64,000 nt of DNA from Ga0077560 sp046330435. GTDB taxonomy: Bacteria; Actinomycetota; Thermoleophilia; Miltoncostaeales; Miltoncostaeaceae. Where the stretch lies: NCBI GenBank assembly GCA_046330435.1, contig JAXLST010000020.1:1-64000 (forward strand). Direction: 5' to 3'. The notes beneath the pieces are model-generated. The model was not told the DNA's origin and searched no databases. It worked only from the letters and a program-made list of their open reading frames with translations. The position numbers and the translations under genes were made by a program. Positions 34,301-42,802 of the stretch are shown in pieces (the first letter of the stretch is position 1; every line of letters starts with the position of its first letter).

Positions 34301-35443
34301 TCAGGACGGGCGGGCGGCGGGCCCCGGGTCGGCCAGGCGCACCGTCGCCAGGGCGAGGACCTCCGCCATCCGCATGGCGACGCGATCCCCCTCGGGACCG
34401 GTGAACTGCGCCTCGCCCTCGGACGTGTGGAACGCCCATCCCCCGTCGCGCCCCACGCCGACGAGGGCCGCCGGGACGCGGTGGGAGATGTTCCCGAAGT
34501 CGGTCGCGAATGGCAGCGGCGGCGGGTCGGCCACGAAGTCGCCGCCGGCCGCCCGGAATGCGTCGGCCACGGCTGCCGTGACGCCGTCGTCGGGGCGCAC
34601 GCCCGCGACCTTGGGGCCCTCCGTCCACTCGCCGGCGGCGAAGCGCGCCCGGAGGCCGGCCACGGCCGTCTCGAGCTCCTCCTCGGTGGGCGAGAACAGC
34701 AGGAAGGTCGCGGTCAGGACCAGGCCCGTCCCCTCCTCGACGTCGCCGTCCAGCACGACCCGTTCCAGCATGACCCGGCCGGGGTCGCTCTCGGCGACGA
34801 TCGCCGCGACGGTGCGGAAGGCATCGAGGGGCGGCTGGTCGGCGTCCGCCCGCAGGCTCCGTGATGCGGCCACCCGGACGCGCTGGCGGCGCATCCACAG
34901 CGACTCGCGGATCACCGTGTCCATGAACTCCGGGTGGGCGTACAGGGCGGCGTCGACGTCGTCCCACACCCCGGCGGCGGCGGTGAGCGCCTTGCCGCCG
35001 CCGCGCTCCTGCGTGAGCGGCGCGTGGATCTCGTCGGCCGGGCACCCCACCACCACGACGCGGCCGGGGAGCCGGTCGCCGAGGGCGGCCAGCGCGGAGG
35101 CGGCCGCGAGCACCCCGCCCGCGATCGGGCCGTGGCCGCAGCAGTGCATCGGGACCGGCTCGCCGTCCGGGCCCACCGTGGCGACGGCGTCGTAGAGCGC
35201 CACGATGCCGACGGTCCGCCCCGGTTCGGCGCCGGTGAACGTCGCCAGGAACGCCGTCTCCATGCCGGCGATGCCGGTCTCGACCGCGAACCCGGCGCCG
35301 GCGAGCGCCTGCGCCAGGTGGGCGGAGCACCGCCGTTCCTCGTGCGCGAGCTCGGGGTGGGCGTGGACGAAGCGGACCGTGCGGAGCGCCTCGTCGCGGC
35401 GGGCGGCGACGGCGGCGAGCACGTCGGCATCGGAGAGCGTCAT
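34301..35443 (-). CDS. M20-family (AbgB-like) amidohydrolase/peptidase
   Basis: The 380-residue protein follows the AbgB/M20D pattern: FVHAHPELAHEERRCSAHL, MHCCGHGPIAGG (normally HGCGHN), CPADEIHAP, GGGKALTAAAGVWDDVDAAL and ATDFGNISHRVP. The His residues expected to bind metal remain, but the usual CGHD/N becomes CGHG. Such enzymes remove acyl or p-aminobenzoyl groups from amino acids or short peptides. It lies between the two MKVSW peptide genes on the same strand, so it may process or salvage their products, but that is inference. Confidence 0.83.
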   Translation of the reverse strand: MTLSDADVLAAVAARRDEALRTVRFVHAHPELAHEERRCSAHLAQALAGAGFAVETGIAGMETAFLATFTGAEPGRTVGIVALYDAVATVGPDGEPVPMHCCGHGPIAGGVLAAASALAALGDRLPGRVVVVGCPADEIHAPLTQERGGGKALTAAAGVWDDVDAALYAHPEFMDTVIRESLWMRRQRVRVAASRSLRADADQPPLDAFRTVAAIVAESDPGRVMLERVVLDGDVEEGTGLVLTATFLLFSPTEEELETAVAGLRARFAAGEWTEGPKVAGVRPDDGVTAAVADAFRAAGGDFVADPPPLPFATDFGNISHRVPAALVGVGRDGGWAFHTSEGEAQFTGPEGDRVAMRMAEVLALATVRLADPGPAARPS

Positions 35444-35555
35444 GGGGCCGAGGCTATGCCAGGGGTCCCGTCCGCCTCAATCGCGGTGCCGGAGGTGCGG
35501 TGCCCCGGGACGCCGGGTGCGTCCCGGGGCGTGGCTGGCGCTCAGGCGGCGCGGG

Positions 35556-35720
35556 TCACCACGACACCTTCATCGTCGTGACCTTGCCGGAGCTCGCCGA
35601 CGTGCTGGTCGTGGCGGCGGCGGCGGAGCCGGTGGCCCCCGCGAGGGCTGCGACGGCGGCGATGACGGCGAGGGCGGCCCTGAGGCGGGGCTTGTTGCGG
35701 CGCTGCGGCGGAGTGTTCAT
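35556..35720 (-). CDS. Short exported peptide, MKVSW family, copy B
   Basis: 54 residues from ATG 35718-35720: NTPPQRRNKPRLRAALAV, a hydrophobic helix, an Ala/Thr/Ser-rich stretch and the C-terminus KVTTMKVSW. The shared leader start codon lies at 35792-35794. The frame from it runs through an 8-G tract (plus strand 35740-35747) and stops in TGA overlapping this ATG. One more base in that tract would join the two into a 79-residue protein parallel to copy A. The 3' coding ends of A and B are nearly identical in DNA over the last 27 bases. Confidence 0.7.
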   Translation of the reverse strand: MNTPPQRRNKPRLRAALAVIAAVAALAGATGSAAAATTSTSASSGKVTTMKVSW

Positions 35721-35790
35721 CGGGGCTGGGTCCTGTCCCGGGGGGGGTGGGCGGGTTCACCGTCTGTGTCGGACCGCGGGCGCGGAGGGC

Positions 35791-35809
35791 CCATGGGCAG
35801 ATCCTCGGG
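35791..35809 (-). repeat. Shared 19-base leader element, copy B
   Basis: Identical to 34242-34260. It carries the GAGGA ribosome site and ATG at 35792-35794 on the minus strand, and lies within the divergent region shared with the fasciclin gene. Confidence 0.85.
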
Positions 35810-35912
35810 CCCGGGGCGACGGGTGGTGAATCCGGAAGGCCGCCGGACGGCGTAGGTCTCTGCAGTGGCGAGCACCCGCCGCCGCGCGAACTCCCCCTCT
35901 CGGAGCGACCTG

Positions 35913-36494
35913 ATGACCCGAACCAAGCCTTTCCGGATGATCGCCGCCGCCGCCATCGCATCGACCGCACTCGTCGTCGCGGGCTGCGGCGACGACTCGG
36001 ACGGCGCCGCCGGAACCACGGCCTCGACGCCCGTCACGCAGACCGCGCCCGCCGCCACGACGGCCGGGACGATCGTCGACGTCGCCGCGTCGAACCCGGA
36101 CTTCTCGATCCTCGTGGCGGCGGTCCAGAAGGCCGGCCTCGTCGAGACCCTCTCGGGCGCCGGGCCGTTCACGGTGTTCGCCCCCACCAACGCGGCGTTC
36201 GAGGCGGCCCTGGCGGACCTCGGGCTCACCCAGGACCAGCTGCTGGCCTCCCCCGACCTCGGGAAGATCCTGACCTACCACGTGCTCCCGGCCCGGGTCG
36301 GCTCGGCGGACATCACGGGCCCGTCCTCGCCGGAGACCGCCGAGGGCTCCACGCTCGACGTGAACGCCGAGGGCGGCACGGTGACGGTGGGCTCCGACGG
36401 CGCGACCGTCGTGCAGGCCGACGTGGAGGCGTCCAACGGCGTGATCCACGCCATCGACAAGGTGCTGATCCCGCCGACGGTGACGCTGGGCTGA
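35913..36494 (+). CDS. Fasciclin (FAS1) domain lipoprotein
   Basis: A 193-residue exported protein: lipobox VVAGC, a Thr/Ala-rich linker, then one FAS1 domain (about 55-190) with GPFTVFAPTNAAFEAAL, LTYHVLPARV and NGVIHAIDKVL. FAS1 proteins act in adhesion at the cell surface. ATG 35913-35915 follows CGGAG; a GTG at 35865 would add a charged extension with no purpose. It faces away from peptide gene B and shares its upstream region. Confidence 0.92.
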   Translation: MTRTKPFRMIAAAAIASTALVVAGCGDDSDGAAGTTASTPVTQTAPAATTAGTIVDVAASNPDFSILVAAVQKAGLVETLSGAGPFTVFAPTNAAFEAALADLGLTQDQLLASPDLGKILTYHVLPARVGSADITGPSSPETAEGSTLDVNAEGGTVTVGSDGATVVQADVEASNGVIHAIDKVLIPPTVTLG

Positions 36495-36552
36495 GCGGGG
36501 CGGTGCGCCCCGGCCGGGACCGCGGTGCGGCGGTCCCGGCCGGGCACGCCGA

Positions 36553-36633
36553 TGCCGGAGGTGGGAGTCGAACCCACACGCCCGAGGGCCGCGGAGTTTA
36601 AGTCCGCTGCGTCTGCCGTTCCGCCACTCCGGC
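36553..36633 (-). tRNA. tRNA-Leu (UAA anticodon)
   Basis: Read on the minus strand the gene starts GCCGGAGTGGCGGAACGG and ends CACCTCCGGC plus discriminator A. The 7-bp acceptor stem is perfect, the anticodon loop is ACTTAAA (anticodon TAA), the variable arm is long as expected for class II tRNA-Leu, and the T loop is GTTCGAC. CCA is not encoded. Confidence 0.95.
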
Positions 36634-36662
36634 CGGGAGCGGCCCCAGCCTAATCCACGGCC

Positions 36663-36935
36663 TCAGCGGCCGAAGGTGGCGGCGCCCGGCGTGCGGTCCA
36701 CGCTGTTCACGCGCTTCTCCTCGACCGCCCGGGCCCACGGCTCCGACAGGAGGGGCCAGCGGTTGAGCACCTGGGCGTGGCGGAGGTGCCGGGTGTTCTC
36801 GCCCTTGGCGAAGATGAGCGTGCGCTCCTCGCGCTTGTCGGTGATGCCGCGCAGGGCATCGACCAGCCCGTCGATGTGGCTGAACTGCTCGAGGCCGCCA
36901 TCCTGGCCGGCCTCCGCGGGCACGGCGTCGCTCAT
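36663..36935 (-). CDS. Hypothetical protein, 90 residues
   Basis: An ATG-started protein with an acidic N-terminus, then HIDGLVDALRGITDKREERT, LIFAKGENTRHLRHAQVLN and WPLLSEPWARAVEEKRVNS. It is rich in charged residues and lacks membrane helices. I do not recognise it. It follows ppx on the same strand by 11 bases and is probably in the ppx operon. Confidence 0.65.
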   Translation of the reverse strand: MSDAVPAEAGQDGGLEQFSHIDGLVDALRGITDKREERTLIFAKGENTRHLRHAQVLNRWPLLSEPWARAVEEKRVNSVDRTPGAATFGR

Positions 36936-36946
36936 GCCGCGGGATT

Positions 36947-37936
36947 CTAGACCTGCGGGGACGGTCCGTCGCGCAGGCGCGCGGCGGGCGGCAGGGCCGG
37001 GTCCACGGGGGACGCGATGCGGTCGAGTATGAGGGCGGCGCCGTCCAGCAGGTCCCGTTCGCTCACCTCCATGCGGTCCGCCCCGGCGGCCCGCATGGCG
37101 CAGGCGACGATCGCCGCCCCCGCCACGATGACCGGCGCCCTCGCGGGGTCGAGGCCCGGCACCTCGCGCCGGGCGTGGAGCGGGAGCACCGCGAGCCGGT
37201 CGACCATCCCCTCCACCTCGTCGACGGTGAGCTCCGAGCCGTGCACGACGGCGGGGTCGTAGCGGCCGGCGCGGATCGCGGCGAGCGTGGTGACGGTCCC
37301 CGCCACGCCGACCATCGGCGCGGGCCCGCCCACGCGGTCGACGGCGGCGGCGAACGCCGGGCGCACGGCACGCCGCAGGGCGTCGAGCTGCGCCGCGGTC
37401 GGCGGGTCGCCGTACAGGAAGCCCTCGGTGCAGCGCACGGCGCCGACCTGCAGGCTCACCGCCCCCCGCACCCCGCCGGCGTCGCCGCGCACCAGCTCGG
37501 TGCTGCCGCCGCCCACGTCCAGCACCAGCACCGTGCCGTCCCCTGAGACGGCCAGGCGGGCGCCCGCGAACGCCAGCGCCGCCTCCTCCGCACCGGAGAG
37601 CACGGTGAGCGGGAGGCCGAGCCGCTCGGCGATCCGGTCGGCGACCTCCGCCCGGTTCGGCGCGTCCCGCACCGCGGAGGTGCCGAGCGCGACGCCGGCC
37701 GTGACGCCCGCGTCCCGCATCCGCCGGCCGTACTCCTGCAGGCAGGCGTCGAGCCGCTCCAGCGCCTCCGGGGCGACGGTGCCATCCACGTCGGCCCCCC
37801 GCCGCAGGCCCGTGACGGTGGTGAACCGGGGCCCGCGGGGACCGTCGGCGTCCGCGCCCTCGCAGAGGAACAGGCGCACCGAGTTGGATCCCACGTCGAC
37901 GATCGCGACGGGGGCGTCCTGCGCCGGCCCGGTCAC
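36947..37936 (-). CDS. ppx: Exopolyphosphatase / GppA-type phosphatase
   Basis: The 329-residue ASKHA-fold enzyme hydrolyses polyphosphate or pppGpp. Motifs: IVDVGSNSVRLFL, LGTSAVRDAPN, SGAEEAALAFAGA, VLDVGGGSTELV and VGVAGTVTTLAAI. GTG 37934-37936 overlaps the stop of the upstream membrane protein gene. The C-terminal HD domain of long Ppx enzymes is missing, as is usual in Actinobacteria. Confidence 0.92.
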   Translation of the reverse strand: MTGPAQDAPVAIVDVGSNSVRLFLCEGADADGPRGPRFTTVTGLRRGADVDGTVAPEALERLDACLQEYGRRMRDAGVTAGVALGTSAVRDAPNRAEVADRIAERLGLPLTVLSGAEEAALAFAGARLAVSGDGTVLVLDVGGGSTELVRGDAGGVRGAVSLQVGAVRCTEGFLYGDPPTAAQLDALRRAVRPAFAAAVDRVGGPAPMVGVAGTVTTLAAIRAGRYDPAVVHGSELTVDEVEGMVDRLAVLPLHARREVPGLDPARAPVIVAGAAIVACAMRAAGADRMEVSERDLLDGAALILDRIASPVDPALPPAARLRDGPSPQV

Positions 37937-38265
37937 CGTCCCATGTAGCGCAGCGGCCCCAGGAGGATCCGCTGGGCGACGATCACGTGCCGGGCGAGCA
38001 CCCCGAGGGCCTGCGCCCGTTCGCGGAGCTGCTCGACGGCGGCCTGGATCTCCGCCTGCCGGTCGGGGAGCGCCGCCACGGCCGCCGACACGCGGGCGGC
38101 CTCCGCGGACAGCTCCTGCCCCGCGGCGCCGAGGCGCCGGGTGGCGCCGCGCACCGCGCGGTACGCGCCCCACGCCCGGAGCCCCAGCAGGGCGAGGCCG
38201 GCCAGGGCCGCCACGAGCCCCACGAGGAACGCCAGCAGGACGGCGTTGTCCCAGATCCAGTCCAC
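37933..38265 (-). CDS. Single-helix membrane protein with coiled coil
   Basis: 110 residues: one long N-terminal membrane helix (LLAFLVGLVAALAGLALLGL), then heptad-rich helix (LGAAGQELSAEAARVSAAV, EIQAAVEQLRERAQALG). GTG start; coupled to ppx by a GTGA overlap. The layout resembles DUF948-type proteins. Function unknown. Confidence 0.7.
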   Translation of the reverse strand: MDWIWDNAVLLAFLVGLVAALAGLALLGLRAWGAYRAVRGATRRLGAAGQELSAEAARVSAAVAALPDRQAEIQAAVEQLRERAQALGVLARHVIVAQRILLGPLRYMGR

Positions 38266-38307
38266 GGCGCCGAGTATCGCACGGGCCGCGTGTGGGAGGC
38301 TGAGGGC

Positions 38308-38535
38308 ATGACCGCCGACGACCTGCTCGAGGAGGCGCGCCGCCGCGTGCGGCAGCTCATCCTCTCGGGCGACAACACCATCAAGAACCGCGACGACGAC
38401 GCCCGCCTGGCCCGCGCCCGGGCGCGCTTCGAGGAGGCGCGGCGCATCGCCGCCGAGGCCGGGCTGGACGACGTCCTGCCGATCATCGACGTGCGGCTTG
38501 CGGACCTGCCCGGGCCGGAGGGGGACGCCTCGTGA
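38308..38535 (+). CDS. Hypothetical helical protein, 75 residues
   Basis: Starts MTADDLLEEARRRVRQLILS and continues DARLARARARFEEARRIAAE: helical and charged, with no membrane segment. GAGGC lies before ATG 38308. Its last codons overlap the next gene's GTG, so the two are translationally coupled. No family recognised. Confidence 0.65.
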   Translation: MTADDLLEEARRRVRQLILSGDNTIKNRDDDARLARARARFEEARRIAAEAGLDDVLPIIDVRLADLPGPEGDAS

Positions 38536-39095
38536 AGGTGCACGACGACATCGACGACCGGCGGCGGGAGTTCATCGAGCGACAGCGGATGTTCTTCGTC
38601 GCCACCGCGCCGCTGGAGGCCGAGGGCCACGTCAACCTCTCCCCGAAGGGCCTCGACACCTTCCGGGTGGTGGACGCGCACCGGGTGGCGTACCTGGACC
38701 TCACCGGCAGCGGCAACGAGACCTCGGCGCACCTCGCCCAGAACGGCCGCATCACCGTGATGTTCTGCGCCTTCGAGGGCCCGCCGGACATCCTGCGCCT
38801 GTACGGCAGGGGCCGGGCGGTCCTCCCCGGCGACGACGGCTGGGACGAGCTGCGGCCGCTGTTCCCCGGCCTGCCCGGCGTGCGGCAGATCGTTGAGGTC
38901 GCCGTCGAGCGGGTGCAGACGTCGTGCGGCTTCGCGGTGCCGCGGTTCACCCCGGCCGGCGACCGGGACCAGCTCACCCGCTGGGCGGAGTCCAAGGGGC
39001 CGGAGGGCGTCAGGACCTACCAGGTGCGCAACAACCGGGCGTCGATCGACGGCCTGCCCGCCCCGGTCGCGGGCCGGGAGGGCACCGCGGCGTGA
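38532..39095 (+). CDS. Pyridoxamine 5'-phosphate oxidase-like flavin/split-barrel protein
   Basis: 187 residues with the split-barrel pattern RQRMFFVATAPLEAEGHVNLSPKG, VAYLDLTGSGNETSAHLAQNGRI and MFCAFEGPPDILRLYGRG. Such proteins bind FMN, F420 or haem; the cofactor cannot be told from sequence alone. Its C-terminal half (RTYQVRNNRASIDGLPA) is typical of the actinobacterial branch. It is coupled to the 75-residue gene upstream. Confidence 0.83.
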   Translation: MKVHDDIDDRRREFIERQRMFFVATAPLEAEGHVNLSPKGLDTFRVVDAHRVAYLDLTGSGNETSAHLAQNGRITVMFCAFEGPPDILRLYGRGRAVLPGDDGWDELRPLFPGLPGVRQIVEVAVERVQTSCGFAVPRFTPAGDRDQLTRWAESKGPEGVRTYQVRNNRASIDGLPAPVAGREGTAA

Positions 39096-39096
39096 C

Positions 39097-40209
39097 TCAG
39101 CGCAGGGCGAGCACCGTCCGGTAGGACCGCTCGTGGGCGGCGGCGCACGCCGTCCACGACAGGCGCCGGGCCACCTCCGCGCCGCCCGCCACCAGACGTC
39201 CGCGCAGCGCCTCGTCGCGGGCGGCGCGGATGAGGGCCATGGCCAGCGGGCCGCTGTCGCCCACCGGGACCATGAGGCAGCTCTCGCCGTCGCGCAGGTG
39301 CTCGCCGAACACCGGGATGTCGCTCACCACGTTCGGCACGCCGGCGGCGGCCGCCTCCAGCACGGTGAGCCCGAACCCCTCCCGGGTGGACGGCGTCGCG
39401 ACCACGTCGGCGGCGCGGTAGAGCAGCGGCATGTGCTCGACCGGCACGGTGCCGAGCTCCACGACGTCGGCCCCGGCGGGCGGCCGCTCCCCCATGTGGA
39501 CACGCAGGCCGAGCCGGTCGGCGTCGTCGAGCCACCCGTCACGGTAGTCGGACTCCTCCACGGGCCCGGCGAGCACCAGCAGGGCGCGTTCGCCCAGCCG
39601 CGCCCGGGCGCGGGCGAACGCCTCCAGCAGCACCCGGCTGCCCTTGCGCGCCTGCACCCCCGCCACGGTGAGCACCACCGGCCGGCCGCCCCAGCCCATG
39701 GCGTCCCCGGCCGCCTCGCGGTCCGCGGCGCACCCGGCGAACCGGTCGGCCTCCACGCCGTGCGGCACCACCAAAGCCTCCACGCCGAACTGCGTGCGGA
39801 TGCGGTCCGCCCACCAGTTCGACGCGCACACCACCACGTCGGACTCCTGGATGGCGCGCCGCTCGAGCTCCTCCGGCTCCACCTCGCTGTGCGCCTCCAG
39901 GTGGTGGACGGTGTGCACCACGGCGCCGACGGTGCCGGCGTCGCGGAGCCCGATGAGGGCGACCGCCGCCGACGGGTCCTCGGCGTGGCCGATGTCGATG
40001 CCGTCGCCCAGCGCCACCTCGAGGCTCGTCGCCGAGGAGACCGCGGTCGGCGGCAGGCCGAGCTCCGGGAACGCGGCCGGGCGGTCGGCGTTGCCGACGG
40101 CGACGGCGTGCACCTCCAGCCCGCGGGCCCGGAGGGCCGCGCTGAGGCGCTCCGCATGGGTGGCGGCGCCCACCGGACGCGGCCAGCCGCAGGCCACGAG
40201 GACCCTCAT
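39097..40209 (-). CDS. GT4-family glycosyltransferase
   Basis: 370 residues with the GT-B fold. The N-terminus reads MRVLVACGWPRPVGAATHAERL; the nucleotide-sugar site has STREGFGLTVLEAAAAGVP with the catalytic-type Glu residues. It probably transfers a sugar to a small molecule or lipid acceptor. ATG overlaps the stop of the FdrA-like gene (ATGA), so the two are coupled although no functional link is obvious. Confidence 0.87.
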   Translation of the reverse strand: MRVLVACGWPRPVGAATHAERLSAALRARGLEVHAVAVGNADRPAAFPELGLPPTAVSSATSLEVALGDGIDIGHAEDPSAAVALIGLRDAGTVGAVVHTVHHLEAHSEVEPEELERRAIQESDVVVCASNWWADRIRTQFGVEALVVPHGVEADRFAGCAADREAAGDAMGWGGRPVVLTVAGVQARKGSRVLLEAFARARARLGERALLVLAGPVEESDYRDGWLDDADRLGLRVHMGERPPAGADVVELGTVPVEHMPLLYRAADVVATPSTREGFGLTVLEAAAAGVPNVVSDIPVFGEHLRDGESCLMVPVGDSGPLAMALIRAARDEALRGRLVAGGAEVARRLSWTACAAAHERSYRTVLALR

Positions 40210-41357
40210 CCCACGAGGGCCGCGGCCATCCGCGCGGCCGCGGCGTTCGAGGTGAGGACCCGCACGCCCATCTCCGACAGGCGGCGCTCCTGATCGGCGA
40301 GGCCCTGCGCGTCGCGCTCGGTCCCGACGACGTGCGCCAGCACGCTCACCTGCGGGCGCCCGCGCAGCAGTGTGCCGAGCGGCTCGGCGAGGGCCCCCAC
40401 CGGATCGGGGTGCACCCCGTAGCCCAGCACCACGTCCAGCAGCACCACCCGGATGCGCGGGTCGCCGGCGATCTCCTCGATGGCCCGGGTGCGCACCACC
40501 GGGTCGACCATGGGGTGCGGAGCGCCGCCGCGCAGCGCGGGGTCGCCGAGGTCGATGCACGCGTGGGCGCGGGCGCCGGCCGCGGCGTCGAACGGCACGG
40601 CGTTCGCGAGCCGGACGTTGGAGGTGACCTGCCCCAGGCGGTCGGCGAGCAGGTACGCGGCCTCCGCGCAGAGCCCGGCACCGCAGTAGAGCCCGCGGAT
40701 GAGGCCGCCGCTCACCCAGCGCGGGCGTCCCGCGGCGGGCGGGGCGACCTGGCGTCCGGCGATGCGGGCGGCGGCGAGCGCGGCGGCGTCGAGGGTGTCG
40801 ACCACCGTCGCCCCGGGCGGCACCACGACCTCCTCGCCGAACACGCACACCACCACGGGTCGCCCGTCGCACGCCAGTGAGACCACGCGGTCCGCGACCC
40901 GCTCGTCGCCGGGCCAGGGGACCAGGATCGTCACCTCGGTATCGGCATCCCGGCGCAGCCGCGCGAGGGCCTCCTCGGCCCCGGCGCCGCCCACGTCCTC
41001 GCGCAGGTCGTTGGGCCCCACGACGTAGCAGCCGCCCACCCCGACGCCCATGCGGTCCAGCAGCACCTGCAGCTCACGCGCGGCGCTGCCGCTGGCGGAG
41101 ACGATGCCGACCGGCCCGTCCGCCACCGCCGGGCCGAATCCGAGCGCCAGGCCCTGCATGCGGGCGTGCCCGGCGCCCGGCCCCAGCACCAGGCGGCCCA
41201 GCCGCGCGGCGCGCCCCTTGAGGGCGACCTCGTGGGCGGGGTCCAGGCCGTCCTCCATGAGCAGGACGTCGGAGCCCTCGCCCAGCGCCTTGTGGGCCTC
41301 CAGGGCGGCGGGGACGCCGCCGGCGGCGATGATCGCCATCGAAGCCTGCTCGCGCAT
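40206..41357 (-). CDS. FdrA-like acyl-CoA-synthetase-family protein
   Basis: 383 residues resembling FdrA/AllF: a Rossmann part with SDVLLMEDGLDPAHEVALKGRA, GVGGCYVVGPNDLREDVGG, WVSGGLIRGLYCGAGLCAEA, and HPMVDPVVRTRAIEEIAGD. In E. coli FdrA (AllF), AllG (DUF1116) and AllH make up oxamate carbamoyltransferase. A DUF1116 gene starts divergently 73 bases away, which supports a related role. No AllH (DUF2877) gene is seen in the window. The ATG start at 41355-41357 begins MREQASMAII. Confidence 0.8.
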   Translation of the reverse strand: MREQASMAIIAAGGVPAALEAHKALGEGSDVLLMEDGLDPAHEVALKGRAARLGRLVLGPGAGHARMQGLALGFGPAVADGPVGIVSASGSAARELQVLLDRMGVGVGGCYVVGPNDLREDVGGAGAEEALARLRRDADTEVTILVPWPGDERVADRVVSLACDGRPVVVCVFGEEVVVPPGATVVDTLDAAALAAARIAGRQVAPPAAGRPRWVSGGLIRGLYCGAGLCAEAAYLLADRLGQVTSNVRLANAVPFDAAAGARAHACIDLGDPALRGGAPHPMVDPVVRTRAIEEIAGDPRIRVVLLDVVLGYGVHPDPVGALAEPLGTLLRGRPQVSVLAHVVGTERDAQGLADQERRLSEMGVRVLTSNAAAARMAAALVG

Positions 41358-41430
41358 GTGGTGAACACTAATGACGGTGGGGGCCGCCGCTACGGTTGCC
41401 CGGTACGCCGAGATCGGCCGGGAGGAGCGG

Positions 41431-42802
41431 ATGGGCATGCGGGTCAGCGTGATGGGCCCCCCGGCGCTGGCGGAGGCCCTCGTGTCGCAGGGCGCCGAGG
41501 TCCACCTGCTGGAGCCCCGGGGCGACGGCCCGTCGGCCACCCTGGGCGAGCTGGTGGTGGCGTACGCCGACGACCGCATCGAGGCGGCGAACGCCCGCGC
41601 CGTCGAACACCTGCAGACCAGCCGTCCCGTGCTCGCCGGCGTCGCCCCGGCCGGGCTCCTGCTCGACGTGCCCCGCCCCGCGTGGCTGCTGGTCGGGGGG
41701 TCCCGCGCCGACTGGCCGGGGTTGTGCGCCGCCCAGCGCAGGGCGGCCGTGGCGACCTGCCAGCTCGAGGGATGGGCGCACGACGCGGCCACCGCGGAGG
41801 CCCTGCTGGCCGGCGGGGAGGTTCCCATCGCGACGGCGATGGCGGCCGGCGCGGTCGCACCGGGCGCCATGGTCATCGGGCCGTCCACGCCGTGCTGGCT
41901 GGTGCGGGACGACGCCACGGGCCGCACGGCCGTCGCCCCGGTGCTGCACGGCGGCCCGGCGGTGTGGCGCGGGGACGGGTCACCGGAGAGCCTGCGCCGC
42001 GCGCGGATCCTCGCCGAGACGGCGGCACCGGCCCTGGCCGCCGCGCTGCGCGCCTCGGGCCCCGTCGACGTGTACGCCCGGTGCGAGGAGGCGCTGGCCA
42101 TGGGCGACGACGGCCACGCGCGCACCCGCGCCCTGTCGCTGCTGGTGCTCCACGAGCTGCTGCCGGCGCTGGCGGAGCGCGCGCCGCACTCGGTGCACGC
42201 GGTGGCGATGCTCGCCGGGGAGGACGGGCTGGGGCTGTCCGCGGCCGCGGGTGCGGCCCGCGCCACGCTCGCCGGGCTCCCCCCGGACCCCGCCTGCAGC
42301 CTGCTCACCTGCGTCGCCGGCGACGGCGACCAGGTGGCCGTGCAGATCGCCGCCCTCCCGGACCGCTGGTTCCGCGCCCCGGCCCCCGCACCCGGTGGAC
42401 GCCTCCGGCCGGGCCCTCAGCCACTGCGGCGACGCCGCGATCACCGAGCTGGCCGGCCTGGGGGCGGGGGCGGCCGCGGCCGCCGTCCCGCTGGGCATGG
42501 GCGGGGCGCCCGAGGGCGCGGCGGCCGCCGCCGCGCGCGCCGCGGCGGTGCGTGCGGTGTCGGTCGCCGCGAGCCGCCGGTTCCGGCCGCCCGGGCTGGA
42601 CGGCGAGGGCGCGCCCATCGGGATCGACGCGCGCGCCTGCCTCGACCTCGGGGTGTGCCCGGTGATGGCCGGCCTGGCGCTTCCCGGCGTGCACGAGGCC
42701 CCGCCGGCGGTGCGGCCGCTGCAGGTCCCCGCGGCGGCGGTGGAGGAGGCGCTGGTGGCCCTCCTCTACGGGCTGGAGCCGGAGGCCCCGCTCAGCCGGT
42801 GA
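41431..42802 (+). pseudogene. DUF1116 (AllG/YlbE-like) protein, frameshifted
   Basis: The N-terminal ~320 residues carry DUF1116 signatures: RIEAANARAVEHL, QLEGWAHDAATAEALLAGGE, and EALAMGDDGHARTRALSLL (normally MGDECHNR). The C-terminal part (GRALSHCGDAAITELAG, PVMAGLALPGVHEA) is in another frame; the switch is near 42383-42397. The start ATG 41431 has GGAGGAG four bases before it. E. coli AllG is a subunit of oxamate carbamoyltransferase together with FdrA/AllF. The break is probably one extra base in a C-rich run. Confidence 0.78.
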
